A stretch of 64,000 nucleotides of DNA, from the NCBI RefSeq assembly GCF_002368335.1, contig NZ_AP018288.1:2986926-3050925 (forward strand). The letters are read 5' to 3'. Positions 1 to 9,208 of the stretch are shown here, piece by piece (the first letter of the stretch is position 1; each line of letters begins with the position of its first letter). The stretch comes from Nostoc sp. NIES-4103 (GTDB lineage Bacteria; Cyanobacteriota; Cyanobacteriia; Cyanobacteriales; Nostocaceae). Under the pieces are notes generated by a model that was not told the DNA's origin, searched no databases, and saw only the letters and a program-made list of their open reading frames with translations. Made by a program: the position numbers and the translations under genes.

Positions 1-2
1 TT

Positions 3-557
3 CCTGGTATACATGCTCTACCGCCAAGCCAACGTCACGAACGAGAACTACCAATATTCCATAAAACTATCAGTCAACTACTTCGCAACGATGCTAATCA
101 GTTATTAAAGTTGCAAATCAAATGGACAAAATCTGGAAAACCAGTAGTTGATGGTGTAGAACAACAAAAAGTAGAAGTTTCTCTTTCCCATGACGAGCGT
201 GTATGTATCTGCGTTGCTGGAGAAGCGCCACAAGGTTGTGATATCGAACCTGTAACACATCGAACACAGCAAGACTGGACAGCGTTATTGAGTAATTCTC
301 GAGAAACATTAATGCAACAGTTACTTAATGCCAAGAGTTCTGTAGCTCATGCTGGTACCCGAATCTGGACGGCTGTAGAAGCTTTACGTAAAGCTACTGA
401 AGCTAAGGCGATTAACTTAGTCATTGACCGTATAGAAGGAGACAGTGTTCTGTTTGTTGATGCTGCTTCCAATGGTCAACTGAAAGTCCTCACTTTCCCA
501 GTCAGACTCACACGAGGTCTAGAAAAAATGGTGGCTCTAGTGGTGGAAGATATTTAA
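3..557 (+). CDS. C-terminal phosphopantetheinyl-transferase domain of a larger protein, probably an iterative PKS (5' end outside window)
   Basis: The reading frame is open from the left edge of the window, so this is the 3' end of a longer gene; a TTG at 111 is unlikely to be the true start. The visible 184 residues contain two hallmarks of 4'-phosphopantetheinyl transferases: a GCDIE motif preceded by VSLSHDE, and a WTAVEALRKA motif matching WxxxEaxxKa. These enzymes load the pantetheine arm on acyl-carrier proteins. The short domain, with a W..LL..R segment between the two motifs, resembles the PPTase domain at the C-terminus of enediyne-type PKSs, known to self-activate the ACP. That assignment is an inference from the domain and from the DUF1702 genes downstream; a free-standing PPTase is less likely because the frame has no start here. 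Seven co-directional biosynthetic genes follow. Confidence 0.7.
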   Translation, partial: PGIHALPPSQRHERELPIFHKTISQLLRNDANQLLKLQIKWTKSGKPVVDGVEQQKVEVSLSHDERVCICVAGEAPQGCDIEPVTHRTQQDWTALLSNSRETLMQQLLNAKSSVAHAGTRIWTAVEALRKATEAKAINLVIDRIEGDSVLFVDAASNGQLKVLTFPVRLTRGLEKMVALVVEDI

Positions 558-673
558 TCCGCTGAATTAGCAGGGTTACAAATCAACTTTGGTGATGGTG
601 TTGGAAAAACTGAATCTGATCCAAACACCATCACACTCAACTCAAAAATTTAGTCAATCAAAGGAAAATTTCA

Positions 674-2527
674 ATGAACAATACTAAGACTCTACTTTAT
701 GATGTTGTGATTATGGGTGCTGGCATCGCGGGGGTTTCCCAAGCTCGTCACCTGCTGCTGAATATTCCCAACATTAAGGTGGCTTTAGTTGATCCTCGTC
801 CAGAAGAAAGAACTGAGAAAGACTTAAAAGTTGGCGAGTCAACAGTAGAAATTTCTACTATGTTTTTTGGTAAAGAATTGGGTCTTTATGATTACTTGAT
901 TGAAAATCATCCTCCTAAATATGGCTTGAACTTCCACTGGCCAAAACATCCTGAGAACACAGATTCCATAGATGATTACCATCACATTTGGTGTACTCGA
1001 CAGCCCTCCCTTGCTTCCACTCTGATGAACCGCGCCAAGTTCGAGCGTGATGTCTTAAAAATGAATAAAGAAATGGGGGCTAGCTTCTACAACGGTCGTG
1101 TAATCGATGTAGAATTAACTCCTGGTGATGCCCTCAACATTGTAAAAGTGAAAGTGGGTGATGAGTACTTCGACCTTCAAGCCAAACATGTTGTTGATGC
1201 TGCTGGGCGCAGGTTGATTATTGGGCGCAAAACAGATAATGTCATCTCTGATTCTGAAGACTTGTATGGTGTCAACAATGGCTCAGCCTGGGTAAGGGTG
1301 AAAAATGTCGATCGCACAATTTTTCACAGTGGTTATGACCCCCTAGGCGCAACATGCAGTCATTATTATGCCACCAATCATATGATGGGACATGGGCATT
1401 GGGTATGGGTAATTCCTACGGATACCCAAACAATGGAAGTCTCCATTGGTATAGCTCATCATCATCAAGTTATTCCAGCTAGCAGTGTCAATACCAAAGA
1501 AAAGTTTTATGCCTTTTTAAAAGAAAATCATAATGTTCTTTATCAACTAGTCAAGAGTGGCGAAGATATCGACTTCCATTACTTACCAAAATTGGCTCAT
1601 AGAAGTAAGACTATGTTCTCTGAAGACAACTGGTATGTAGTTGGGGATGCAGCAGCTATCTTCGATCCATTCTATTCTTTGGGAATGGTAATGATGACCT
1701 TTGCCATTGAGAGTACCACAGAAATTATTCGGGCGAAGTTAGCAGGGGAACCAGACGCAGAGAAAAAACGCGCTGTCTATAACGCTTTCAATTTAGGAAC
1801 CATACGCTCTAACAATCATCTAATCCACGCTCACGAAAGACAACTTGGTCATGCTAGCATCATGAGCTGGCGGATCTTTTTAGAAAATATGTGGTGGTTC
1901 GGAATTATAGTGCCTTTGTATGTAGGAAAATGGCACTTGGATCTGAAATTCCTCCGCAAGTTTGGCAAACAAGGTCGTCATATTATTACCTCTTTGATGA
2001 CTGATGTTTATAAACAGTTCGATGAACTGATCGAACGAGGAGCCAACTTGGGGATGATGTATACCCATCGAGCTGATCAACTACCTTTTCATTACTATGT
2101 AACTAGGGACTACGATACATATCTACAGGACACAAAGTATGAACCCAAACGGGCTAATGTTTTTGTCTACATGAAAAACACTTACTTCTTTGTTGCTCTG
2201 TGGTATATTAAGTTCCTGTGGAAAGGTTATGGTATTAGTGGCTTATTATCACCCCGCAATCTTTCCCATATATTCAAGTTATTGAAAGCATCTGGTGAAT
2301 CTGCATTGGATGAATTGATATTCAAGTTTCAGACCAGAAACATGCCAGCTAGCAATGTCATTGCCAAGGCTAGGGAAGAGTTCCAAAGTTATGAATACCG
2401 ACCTGAGTTACAGCCTTGGATACAAAAGGTAACAGAAAAATCATTGCCATCAAATGGTAACAATGTAGCAAAAGTTCCAGAGCTAGCTAACTTGATGGCT
2501 GAATTACATTCTGAAGTCAGACGTTAA
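674..2527 (+). CDS. Flavin-dependent halogenase-like monooxygenase, copy 1
   Basis: This 617-residue protein has an N-terminal FAD-binding motif (GAGIAGVSQARHLLL, about residues 16-30), a KVGESTVEIS segment typical of tryptophan-halogenase-type enzymes, a WVWVIP motif that fits the halogenase signature WxWxIP, and a GDAAAIFDPFYSLGM flavin motif near residue 330. Enzymes of this superfamily use FADH2 and oxygen to halogenate or hydroxylate. The C-terminal about 200 residues have no assigned role and make the protein longer than classical tryptophan halogenases. The start is the ATG behind AAAGGAAAA. It is followed by a close paralogue, suggesting tandem duplication. Whether it halogenates or only oxidises cannot be told from sequence alone; the substrate is probably the product of the upstream PKS. 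Confidence 0.8.
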   Translation: MNNTKTLLYDVVIMGAGIAGVSQARHLLLNIPNIKVALVDPRPEERTEKDLKVGESTVEISTMFFGKELGLYDYLIENHPPKYGLNFHWPKHPENTDSIDDYHHIWCTRQPSLASTLMNRAKFERDVLKMNKEMGASFYNGRVIDVELTPGDALNIVKVKVGDEYFDLQAKHVVDAAGRRLIIGRKTDNVISDSEDLYGVNNGSAWVRVKNVDRTIFHSGYDPLGATCSHYYATNHMMGHGHWVWVIPTDTQTMEVSIGIAHHHQVIPASSVNTKEKFYAFLKENHNVLYQLVKSGEDIDFHYLPKLAHRSKTMFSEDNWYVVGDAAAIFDPFYSLGMVMMTFAIESTTEIIRAKLAGEPDAEKKRAVYNAFNLGTIRSNNHLIHAHERQLGHASIMSWRIFLENMWWFGIIVPLYVGKWHLDLKFLRKFGKQGRHIITSLMTDVYKQFDELIERGANLGMMYTHRADQLPFHYYVTRDYDTYLQDTKYEPKRANVFVYMKNTYFFVALWYIKFLWKGYGISGLLSPRNLSHIFKLLKASGESALDELIFKFQTRNMPASNVIAKAREEFQSYEYRPELQPWIQKVTEKSLPSNGNNVAKVPELANLMAELHSEVRR

Positions 2528-2696
2528 AAAACTTCTTAGTAGTGATGGTGTTTGAGAATTAGACAACGAGTCGATACCATTTGGGATTTGGTAATTGCTT
2601 CTTGCTTTTGGATTTCGCGATCGCTTGTCAAATTGGTATTACCTCAAACATCATCACATTCAACTCAAACATTTAGGTAGTCAAAGGAAAATGTCA

Positions 2697-4526
2697 ATGA
2701 ACAATACTCAGTCTCAAGTTTATGATGTTGTGATTATGGGTGCTGGTATTGCGGGGGTTTCTCAAGCTCGCCACCTGCTACTGAATATTCCCAACATCAA
2801 GGTGGCTTTAGTTGATCCTCGTCCAGAAGAAAGAACCGAAAAAGACTTAAAAGTTGGTGAGTCAACAGTAGAAATTTCTACTCTATTTTTTGGTAAAGAG
2901 TTGGGCCTTTATGATTACTTGATTGAAAATCATCCTCCCAAATACGGCTTAAACTACCATTGGGCAAAACAACCTTCAAAAACAGAGTCCATTGATGACT
3001 ATTATCATGTCTGGTCTATCAAACAGCCTCCACTTGCTTCGACTCTGATGAACCGTGCCAAATTCGAGCGCGATGTCTTAAAAATGAATAAGGAAATGGG
3101 GGTTAGTTTTTACAACGGTCGTGTAATTGATGTAGATATAACTCCCGGTGATGCCCTCAACATTGTAAAAGTGAAAGTGGGTGATGAGTACTTTGAACTT
3201 CAAGCCAAACATGTTGTTGATGCTGCTGGACGCAAGTTTATTATTGGTCACAAAACAGATAATGTCATCTCTGGTGCTGAAAATCTTCACGGACTAAGCA
3301 ATGGTTCAGCATGGGTAAGGGTGAAAAATGTCGATCGCACAATTTTTCACAATGGTTATGACCCCCTAGCAGGAACATGCAGCCATTATTATGCCACCAA
3401 TCACATGATGGGGCATGGGCATTGGGTATGGGTAATTCCCACGGATACCCAAACGATGGAAGTGTCCATTGGGGTAGCTCATCATCATCAAGTTATCCCA
3501 GCTAGCAGTGTCAACACCAAAGAAAAGTTTTATGCCTTTTTAGAAAAAAATCACAATGTCCTCTATCAGCTAATCAAGAGCGGAGAAGATATTGACTTTC
3601 ATTATTTACCAAGATTGGGGCATAAGAGTAAAACTTTGTTTTCTCAAGACAACTGGTACGTACTTGGTGATGCGGCAGCTATTTTCGATCCATTCTATTC
3701 TTTAGGAATGGTGATGATGACGTTTGAGATGGAGAGTACCACAGAAATTATTCGGGCGAAGTTAGCAGGCGAACCAGATGCAGAGAAGAAGCGGGCTGTT
3801 TATAATGCCTATAATCTTGGGTATATAGAGTCTTGCAATCATCTACTACGCGATCAAGATAAACAACTCGGTCACGCTAGTGTCATGAGCTGGCGCATGT
3901 ACTTAGAAAATATGTGGTGGTTCGGGATGATAGTGCCGATGTATGTAGGAAAATGGCACTTGGATCTGAAGTTTCTCCGCAAGTTTGGCAAACTCAATGG
4001 TAGAGTTGTGAGAAAACTGATGGTTCATGTGTATGACCAGTGTAATCAGCTTATAGAGCAAGATGCCAATATAGGGTTAATGTACATTCATCGCGGTGGT
4101 CAATTACCCTTTGGTTACTATATAACCCGCGAATTTGACAGTTATCTACAGGACACTAAATACGAACCTAAACGATGCAATGTCTTTGCATACATGAAAA
4201 ATATTTACTTCTTTGTTGCCCTGTGGTATTTGAAGTTTTTATGGAAGGGTTTTGGCATTAGTGGCTTGTTATCACCACGAAATCTTTACCACGTATTCAA
4301 TTTATTGAGAGCATCTGCTGAATGTGTATTGGACGATTGGATTTTCCGGTTTAAGACTAGAGGCTTGCCAGCCAACAGTATTATTGCCAACGTGGCAGAA
4401 GAGTTCAAGAGTTATCGATACCAACCTGAGTTGCAACCCTGGACACAAAAGGTAGCTGAACAATCCTTACAAACAAATAGTAAAAATACATCAAAAGCTT
4501 CAGAGCTAGTCACACTCAAGGTTTAA
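2697..4526 (+). CDS. Flavin-dependent halogenase-like monooxygenase, copy 2
   Basis: A close paralogue of the preceding gene, with long identical stretches from the N-terminal GAGIAGVSQARHLLL motif through KVGESTVEIS and WVWVIP to GDAAAIFDPFYSLGM. The frame stays open upstream to 2595, but the ATG at 2697 gives a start (MNNTQ) parallel to copy 1 (MNNTK) and sits behind the same AAAGGAAAA ribosome site, so the protein is about 609 residues. The copies diverge more in the C-terminal third than in the FAD domain. The duplicated unit includes about 60 bases of leader sequence. Two enzymes could act at two positions of one substrate or be partly redundant; nothing in the sequence decides this. Confidence 0.8.
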   Translation: MNNTQSQVYDVVIMGAGIAGVSQARHLLLNIPNIKVALVDPRPEERTEKDLKVGESTVEISTLFFGKELGLYDYLIENHPPKYGLNYHWAKQPSKTESIDDYYHVWSIKQPPLASTLMNRAKFERDVLKMNKEMGVSFYNGRVIDVDITPGDALNIVKVKVGDEYFELQAKHVVDAAGRKFIIGHKTDNVISGAENLHGLSNGSAWVRVKNVDRTIFHNGYDPLAGTCSHYYATNHMMGHGHWVWVIPTDTQTMEVSIGVAHHHQVIPASSVNTKEKFYAFLEKNHNVLYQLIKSGEDIDFHYLPRLGHKSKTLFSQDNWYVLGDAAAIFDPFYSLGMVMMTFEMESTTEIIRAKLAGEPDAEKKRAVYNAYNLGYIESCNHLLRDQDKQLGHASVMSWRMYLENMWWFGMIVPMYVGKWHLDLKFLRKFGKLNGRVVRKLMVHVYDQCNQLIEQDANIGLMYIHRGGQLPFGYYITREFDSYLQDTKYEPKRCNVFAYMKNIYFFVALWYLKFLWKGFGISGLLSPRNLYHVFNLLRASAECVLDDWIFRFKTRGLPANSIIANVAEEFKSYRYQPELQPWTQKVAEQSLQTNSKNTSKASELVTLKV

Positions 4527-4821
4527 TCCTAATCTCAAACCCTAGGTGTCCAAAAGAGAACAGTTGTGTGAACGGTAGTTCGGCAAGTCTGTTGTCATAC
4601 CGAATTGTATGCAGTGGGGAGATATTACTTCCCCATCTTCTTTATTTCTAGATGGTATTTACCTTGGCAACTTCAATATTAGCCTTATGGATTCAAGATT
4701 TGGGGGAGCGATCGCCAAAATCAACAGATGCCAAAGACTGCCATTTCTTTCTGTTCTCTATTATATAAACTTTTGTTGCATTAGGCGTAATTAGTTTTGG
4801 TTCAACTGAGGATAAAAATAT

Positions 4822-6180
4822 ATGCTCACTCAGAGTAAAATTAGTTATTTTGTGAACAACCAGCGGATTTATTTTCAGAATGGACAAACCAAAAATCTTG
4901 ATTTTAGGATTGAAAGTCTCAAACAATTAGCACAAGCGATTGAACAGAATAAAGATGCGATTATTCAAGCTTTAAAAGCTGATTTACACAAACCAGGCTT
5001 TGAAGCTTATTTTGAAATAATAGGAGTTATTAATGAAATTAAATATGCCATTAAAAATTTGAAAAATTGGGCAAAACCCCAAAAAGTTGCTACTCCATTT
5101 CATCAGTTTCTATCTTCAGGTAAAGTTTATCATGAACCTCTGGGTGTAGTCTTGATTCTCGGCCCTTGGAATTACCCAGTGAATTTAATTCTTACTCCAT
5201 TAGTGGGTGCGATCGCTGCTGGCAACTGTGCTATTTTAAAACCATCAGAAATCGCCTCACATACCTCTTCAGTGATAGCTGACATCATCCAAAAAACTTT
5301 TGACCCATCTTTTATTACTGTGATTGAAGGAGGTGTAGAAACCAGTAAAGAACTTTTATCAGAAAGTTTCGATCATATCTTTTTTACAGGAGGAACTGAA
5401 ATTGGCAAAATTGTCATGTCAGCCGCAGCCCAACATCTAACTCCAGTCACCCTGGAGTTAGGAGGTAAAAGTCCTTGTATTGTGGATGATAGTATTCACC
5501 TGGAATACACTGCAAAAAGAATTGTTTGGGGAAAGTTCAGCAATGCAGGTCAAACTTGTACGGCTCCTGACTATCTTTTAGTCAACAAGAAGATTAAAAA
5601 AGATTTATTGAATAGCATCAAAGAACAAATACAAAAATTTTATGGCAACGACCCATCAACCAGCCATAGCTATGCACGAATCATCAATCAAAGACATTTT
5701 TATCGTCTTTCTCAATTGCTGAAAGATGGGAACATTTTAGTAGGAGGAGATACTAATTTAGATAATCTCTACATTGCTCCTACTGTCATAGATCAAGTCT
5801 CTTGGCAAGACAAGATCATGCAAGAAGAAATTTTTGGCCCCATTCTTCCTGTTCTTGAATACACCGACCTCTCAGAAGCGATTCACCTTGTTAATCAACA
5901 ACCAAAACCACTTGCTTTATACTTCTTCTCCAGCAATAAAAGAAATCAAGAGTTGGTTTTGCAGTCAACAGTATCAGGTGGTGCCTGTATCAATGACACT
6001 GTTATGCATTTAACTGTGCCGTCTTTACCTTTTGGTGGAGTTGGAGCTAGTGGCTTTGGTCGTTATCATGGCAAGGCTGGCTTTGATAACTTTTCCTATC
6101 AAAGAGGAGTATTAAACAAATCCTTTCTTCTCGATTTGAAATGGAAATATCCTCCCTATCGGCAAAAAAAGCAGCACTAA
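4822..6180 (+). CDS. Aldehyde dehydrogenase, ALDH3 (fatty aldehyde) type
   Basis: A 452-residue NAD(P)-dependent aldehyde dehydrogenase. The catalytic glutamate is in VTLELGGKSP and the catalytic cysteine in NAGQTCTAPDYLL; GPWNYPVNL and FTGGTEIGK are the usual cofactor-binding segments. The length and the C-terminal YPPYRQKK ending are typical of the ALDH3 family, which oxidises medium- and long-chain aldehydes to acids. It lies directly upstream of a carotenoid-cleavage-type oxygenase, an enzyme class that releases aldehydes. A plausible role is oxidation of a polyene-derived aldehyde in this cluster (inference). The start is an ATG preceded by GAGGATAAAAAT. Confidence 0.9.
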   Translation: MLTQSKISYFVNNQRIYFQNGQTKNLDFRIESLKQLAQAIEQNKDAIIQALKADLHKPGFEAYFEIIGVINEIKYAIKNLKNWAKPQKVATPFHQFLSSGKVYHEPLGVVLILGPWNYPVNLILTPLVGAIAAGNCAILKPSEIASHTSSVIADIIQKTFDPSFITVIEGGVETSKELLSESFDHIFFTGGTEIGKIVMSAAAQHLTPVTLELGGKSPCIVDDSIHLEYTAKRIVWGKFSNAGQTCTAPDYLLVNKKIKKDLLNSIKEQIQKFYGNDPSTSHSYARIINQRHFYRLSQLLKDGNILVGGDTNLDNLYIAPTVIDQVSWQDKIMQEEIFGPILPVLEYTDLSEAIHLVNQQPKPLALYFFSSNKRNQELVLQSTVSGGACINDTVMHLTVPSLPFGGVGASGFGRYHGKAGFDNFSYQRGVLNKSFLLDLKWKYPPYRQKKQH

Positions 6181-6190
6181 CTAAATAGAT

Positions 6191-6276
6191 GGGCGTAGAA
6201 AATACTTTGTGCCTTTGTGCCTTGGTGGTTAAAAGTTAAAAAAACACCAAGACACAAAGAGAAAAATTTTTACCTA
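6191..6276. repeat. Intergenic inverted repeat between ALDH and carotenoid oxygenase genes
   Basis: The segment contains TTTGTGCCTTGGTGGTT, then after a short A/T-rich spacer AACACCAAGACACAAAG, which is nearly its reverse complement. The transcript could form a hairpin, although the U-tract expected of a terminator is poor. It looks like one of the short dispersed inverted repeats of this genome rather than a gene part. Confidence 0.45.
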
Positions 6277-6292
6277 TTTCAGCGGTGAAACA

Positions 6293-7702
6293 ATGATTGC
6301 AATAGCAGTTAGTCCTTATCTTGATGGTAACTTTTCTCCTGTAAAAGCGGAAATGACTGTCAATAACTTACCAGTCATAGGTAAGCTACCTCCTGATTTA
6401 TGCGGTATGTTTGTCCGCAATGGCCCTAATCCCCAGTTTACGCCCCTAGGGCGTTACAACTGGATTGATGGGGATGGTATGTTGCATGAAATACAGATTA
6501 GCAATGGTAAAGCCGCTTACCGCAATCGCTATGTGCAGACACGGGGATTTAAAATGGAACAAAAGGCTGGTCGAGCTATTTGGACTGGTCTATTGGAACC
6601 ACCACAGCTAAATAATCCCCCTAATAACCTCTTTGGCCCATTCAAGAACACTGCAAATACTTCTGTGGTGTGGCACGCCGGTCGCCTCTTGGCACTTTGG
6701 GAAGGGGGTGAACCATACGAAATTGATTTACCTGACCTCAATACAATTGGCCCATACACTTATAATGGTCAACTAACTTCTGCTTTCACAGCTCACCCCA
6801 AAATTGATCCGATAACTGGGGAAATGATGTTTTTCGGTTATTCTTTGCTGCAACCACCTTATCTACGATATAGCGTTGTTTCAGCTGCCGGAAAGATACT
6901 TCAAACAGTTCCCATTGACCTACCAATAGGGGTGATGATGCATGACTTTGCCATCACTGAAAACTATACAATTTTCCTGGATTTACCCCTGACATTTAGG
7001 GTAGAAAGGCTGCAACGAAGGGAACCAGCTTACATGTTTGAGCCTAATTCTTCTAGTCGGGTTGGTATTCTGCCGCGTTATGGAGATAACAGCAATATTC
7101 GCTGGTTTGATATTCCTACCTGCTATGTTGTACATACTCTGAATGCTTATGAAATTGGAGAAGAAGTTGTCTTGCTTGGTTGCCGAGCAAATGATGCCAA
7201 AGCTCTGAATGTACCGACACAAACAAAGTTGAATAACAGCCAGGAAGATAAACCTAGTCTATACCGCTGGCGATTTAATCTGCGTAAAGGTGTGGTGAAG
7301 TCAGAGACAATTGATGATTGGTCATCAGAATTTCCTACACTGAATCAGCAATGGGTAGGAAGACAGAACCGCTACGGCTATACAGCAAAAATGGCATCTG
7401 ACCAAACACCCATGTTTACTTTTGATGGGTTGTTGAAGTATGACTTCACCAAAGGTTATTCACAATTGCATGAATTTGGATCAAACCGCTACGGTGGAGA
7501 AGCTGTGTTTGTTCCTCGACCCGATAGTGTTGAAGAAGATGATGGTTGGTTATTGACCTTGATCTACGATTCAGCTAAAAAATCCTCTGAGTTGATAGTA
7601 GTGAATGCCCAAGATGTAACAGAAGAACCTGTGGCCCGTATTCTTCTTCCTCAACGGATTCCTTACGGTTTTCACGGAATTTGGATTCCACAAGGGTTTT
7701 GA
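6293..7702 (+). CDS. Carotenoid-cleavage-type oxygenase (RPE65/CCO family)
   Basis: A 469-residue non-haem iron oxygenase of the carotenoid cleavage dioxygenase family. N-terminal PDLCGMFVRNGPNPQF and WIDGDGMLH are family signatures. Four histidines that would bind Fe(II) are visible in TAHPKIDP, MMHDFAI, VVHTLNAYE and the C-terminal GFHGIWIP. Such enzymes split a conjugated C=C bond, usually of carotenoids or apocarotenoids, giving aldehydes. Here the gene sits between an aldehyde dehydrogenase and an FAD oxidoreductase in a PKS-type cluster, so the substrate may be a polyketide polyene instead of a carotenoid (inference). The length is normal and no key residue is missing. Confidence 0.9.
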   Translation: MIAIAVSPYLDGNFSPVKAEMTVNNLPVIGKLPPDLCGMFVRNGPNPQFTPLGRYNWIDGDGMLHEIQISNGKAAYRNRYVQTRGFKMEQKAGRAIWTGLLEPPQLNNPPNNLFGPFKNTANTSVVWHAGRLLALWEGGEPYEIDLPDLNTIGPYTYNGQLTSAFTAHPKIDPITGEMMFFGYSLLQPPYLRYSVVSAAGKILQTVPIDLPIGVMMHDFAITENYTIFLDLPLTFRVERLQRREPAYMFEPNSSSRVGILPRYGDNSNIRWFDIPTCYVVHTLNAYEIGEEVVLLGCRANDAKALNVPTQTKLNNSQEDKPSLYRWRFNLRKGVVKSETIDDWSSEFPTLNQQWVGRQNRYGYTAKMASDQTPMFTFDGLLKYDFTKGYSQLHEFGSNRYGGEAVFVPRPDSVEEDDGWLLTLIYDSAKKSSELIVVNAQDVTEEPVARILLPQRIPYGFHGIWIPQGF

Positions 7703-7752
7703 TCTAATGCCCTTTATTAAAATTAGGTCAAAAATTAGACTTGATATCAGAT

Positions 7753-7873
7753 TACAGCAGTTTGCTTTTAAGTGAAGTACAAAATGCAGAACTCCGTCAT
7801 TAGATATGAAAAGTTTTTAAATCTGCCTTCAAATCTGTAGCTTTTGTACTTCATACCATCAAAAACTGCTGTA
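7753..7873. mobile_element. MITE with CAGCAGTTT terminal repeats, copy 1
   Basis: This 121-base element begins TACAGCAGTTTGC and ends AAAAACTGCTGTA. The inner parts of the termini also match each other (GAAGTACAAAA on the left, TTTTGTACTTC on the right). A second copy in opposite orientation lies at 33495-33617. Termini flanked by TA on both sides are what IS630/mariner-type transposition would leave. It has no coding capacity. Confidence 0.75.
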
Positions 7874-7949
7874 TCAGTCACTGCATCTATTTATATTTTT
7901 GCTTCTATCTATTACTAACTACTATATTGACGAAGTTGGGAAGGAAAAT

Positions 7950-9149
7950 ATGGCGAACAATGTTTATGATGTTATCGTTGTGGGCACAGGCCCAGCAGGA
8001 TTAACAGCAGCTAATTTACTGGCACAAAATGGATTGGATGTACTGATGGTTGAGCGAGGAACCCAACAAGTTCTTCAACTCCCAGAAACCTTTTATGGCA
8101 TCAACTCTGAACTGTTGCAACGGCTGAATATAGAGAAAAAAATCCAGACAGCAGTTGAAGAACCAAAGCAAATTCGGTTAATTTCAGCCAATGAAGGTTT
8201 TAATTATCAAATTGAAATTGAGCCGAAAAAGTTGAAGAGTAATCATAATGGCATGGGACTCAACCGAGCAGTTTTTGAGCAAGTTTTGATAGAAAATGCT
8301 TTGAGTTATGGGGCTAGATATCTGCCAAACACAGTGGTGAAAGATTTCATTTTCACAGGCGATCGCCTGACTGGTGTGCAATGCTATAGTCCTGATGGCT
8401 ACAGTGAATATACTGCAAAGCTGGTTATTGATGCTAGAGGCAAGCTGACACCATTGGCACAGCATTTAGGTTTGAAGGCAGCAGCGAAAAAACCTGACGA
8501 ATATATGGCAATTTTTTCCCATTTTGTGGGACATAGTTTAACTGAGTTGATTCCTCATGAAGGAATTTTGGTTGTTACTTTAGATGGTGGCTATGTCTTG
8601 GTTATGGCCCTTCCTAATCAACGAGTTAGTGTCATGGTCGTTTTATGGGAAGAAAAAGCCAGAAATGGTGCAACAAATTTAGAAAATGTATTTCAAGAAG
8701 CCGTCAATTGTTGGGAACCACTTGCTCGCGCTGTACGAGTAGCTAAAAAAGTGATGCCGACTCAATCAGTTATTAATTATGACTGGCAATATAATAAGTA
8801 TTCTGGCAATGGATTTTTGATTATTGGAGATGCAGTAGCATTTCTCGATCCATTCTTTTGCAATGGAGTAGCGATTGGGATGAATAGTGGGGAAATTGCT
8901 GCTGATTTTGCGCTTCAAGATTTAGCTAAAGATAATCAGTTGCAGAGAATGGAAAATTTATCTAGTTATGATCGCCAAATTCAAGAGTTAATACACAAGT
9001 GGGAGCGAGTTTGGGGAATTGAAAAGCTGAGTTTCTGTAGTATTGGTTTACTGAAGCAGACGATTGGGCTACTAGGCCAGATTTCTTTTCTCAAACTGAA
9101 GGCAATTAATGAAAAACCTAAACAAGATACTCCTCTTGTTGTTATCTAA
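7950..9149 (+). CDS. FAD-dependent oxidoreductase (geranylgeranyl reductase/halogenase-like fold)
   Basis: A 399-residue flavoprotein with the dinucleotide-binding motif VGTGPAGLTAANLLAQNG at the N-terminus, VIDARGK in the middle and a second flavin motif GDAVAFLDPFFCNGVAIGMNSG near residue 290. The frame is open back to 7899, but the ATG at 7950 follows GGGAAGGAAAA and puts the FAD motif in its usual place. It is related in fold to the two halogenase-like proteins but is shorter and lacks the WxWxIP motif, so it is more likely a hydroxylase, epoxidase or reductase. It follows the oxygenase gene in the same direction and probably tailors the same product (inference). Confidence 0.75.
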   Translation: MANNVYDVIVVGTGPAGLTAANLLAQNGLDVLMVERGTQQVLQLPETFYGINSELLQRLNIEKKIQTAVEEPKQIRLISANEGFNYQIEIEPKKLKSNHNGMGLNRAVFEQVLIENALSYGARYLPNTVVKDFIFTGDRLTGVQCYSPDGYSEYTAKLVIDARGKLTPLAQHLGLKAAAKKPDEYMAIFSHFVGHSLTELIPHEGILVVTLDGGYVLVMALPNQRVSVMVVLWEEKARNGATNLENVFQEAVNCWEPLARAVRVAKKVMPTQSVINYDWQYNKYSGNGFLIIGDAVAFLDPFFCNGVAIGMNSGEIAADFALQDLAKDNQLQRMENLSSYDRQIQELIHKWERVWGIEKLSFCSIGLLKQTIGLLGQISFLKLKAINEKPKQDTPLVVI

Positions 9150-9208
9150 GCATGAGTAAATAAAGTTTTTTTGAATCTCAAATCAACAGCTAAAAAAGGA
9201 AAATCAAG

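Noticed and set aside
4609..4794. Possible 61-residue gene before the aldehyde dehydrogenase
   Set aside because: No ribosome site, no pattern of a folded protein, and it lies in the leader of the next gene.
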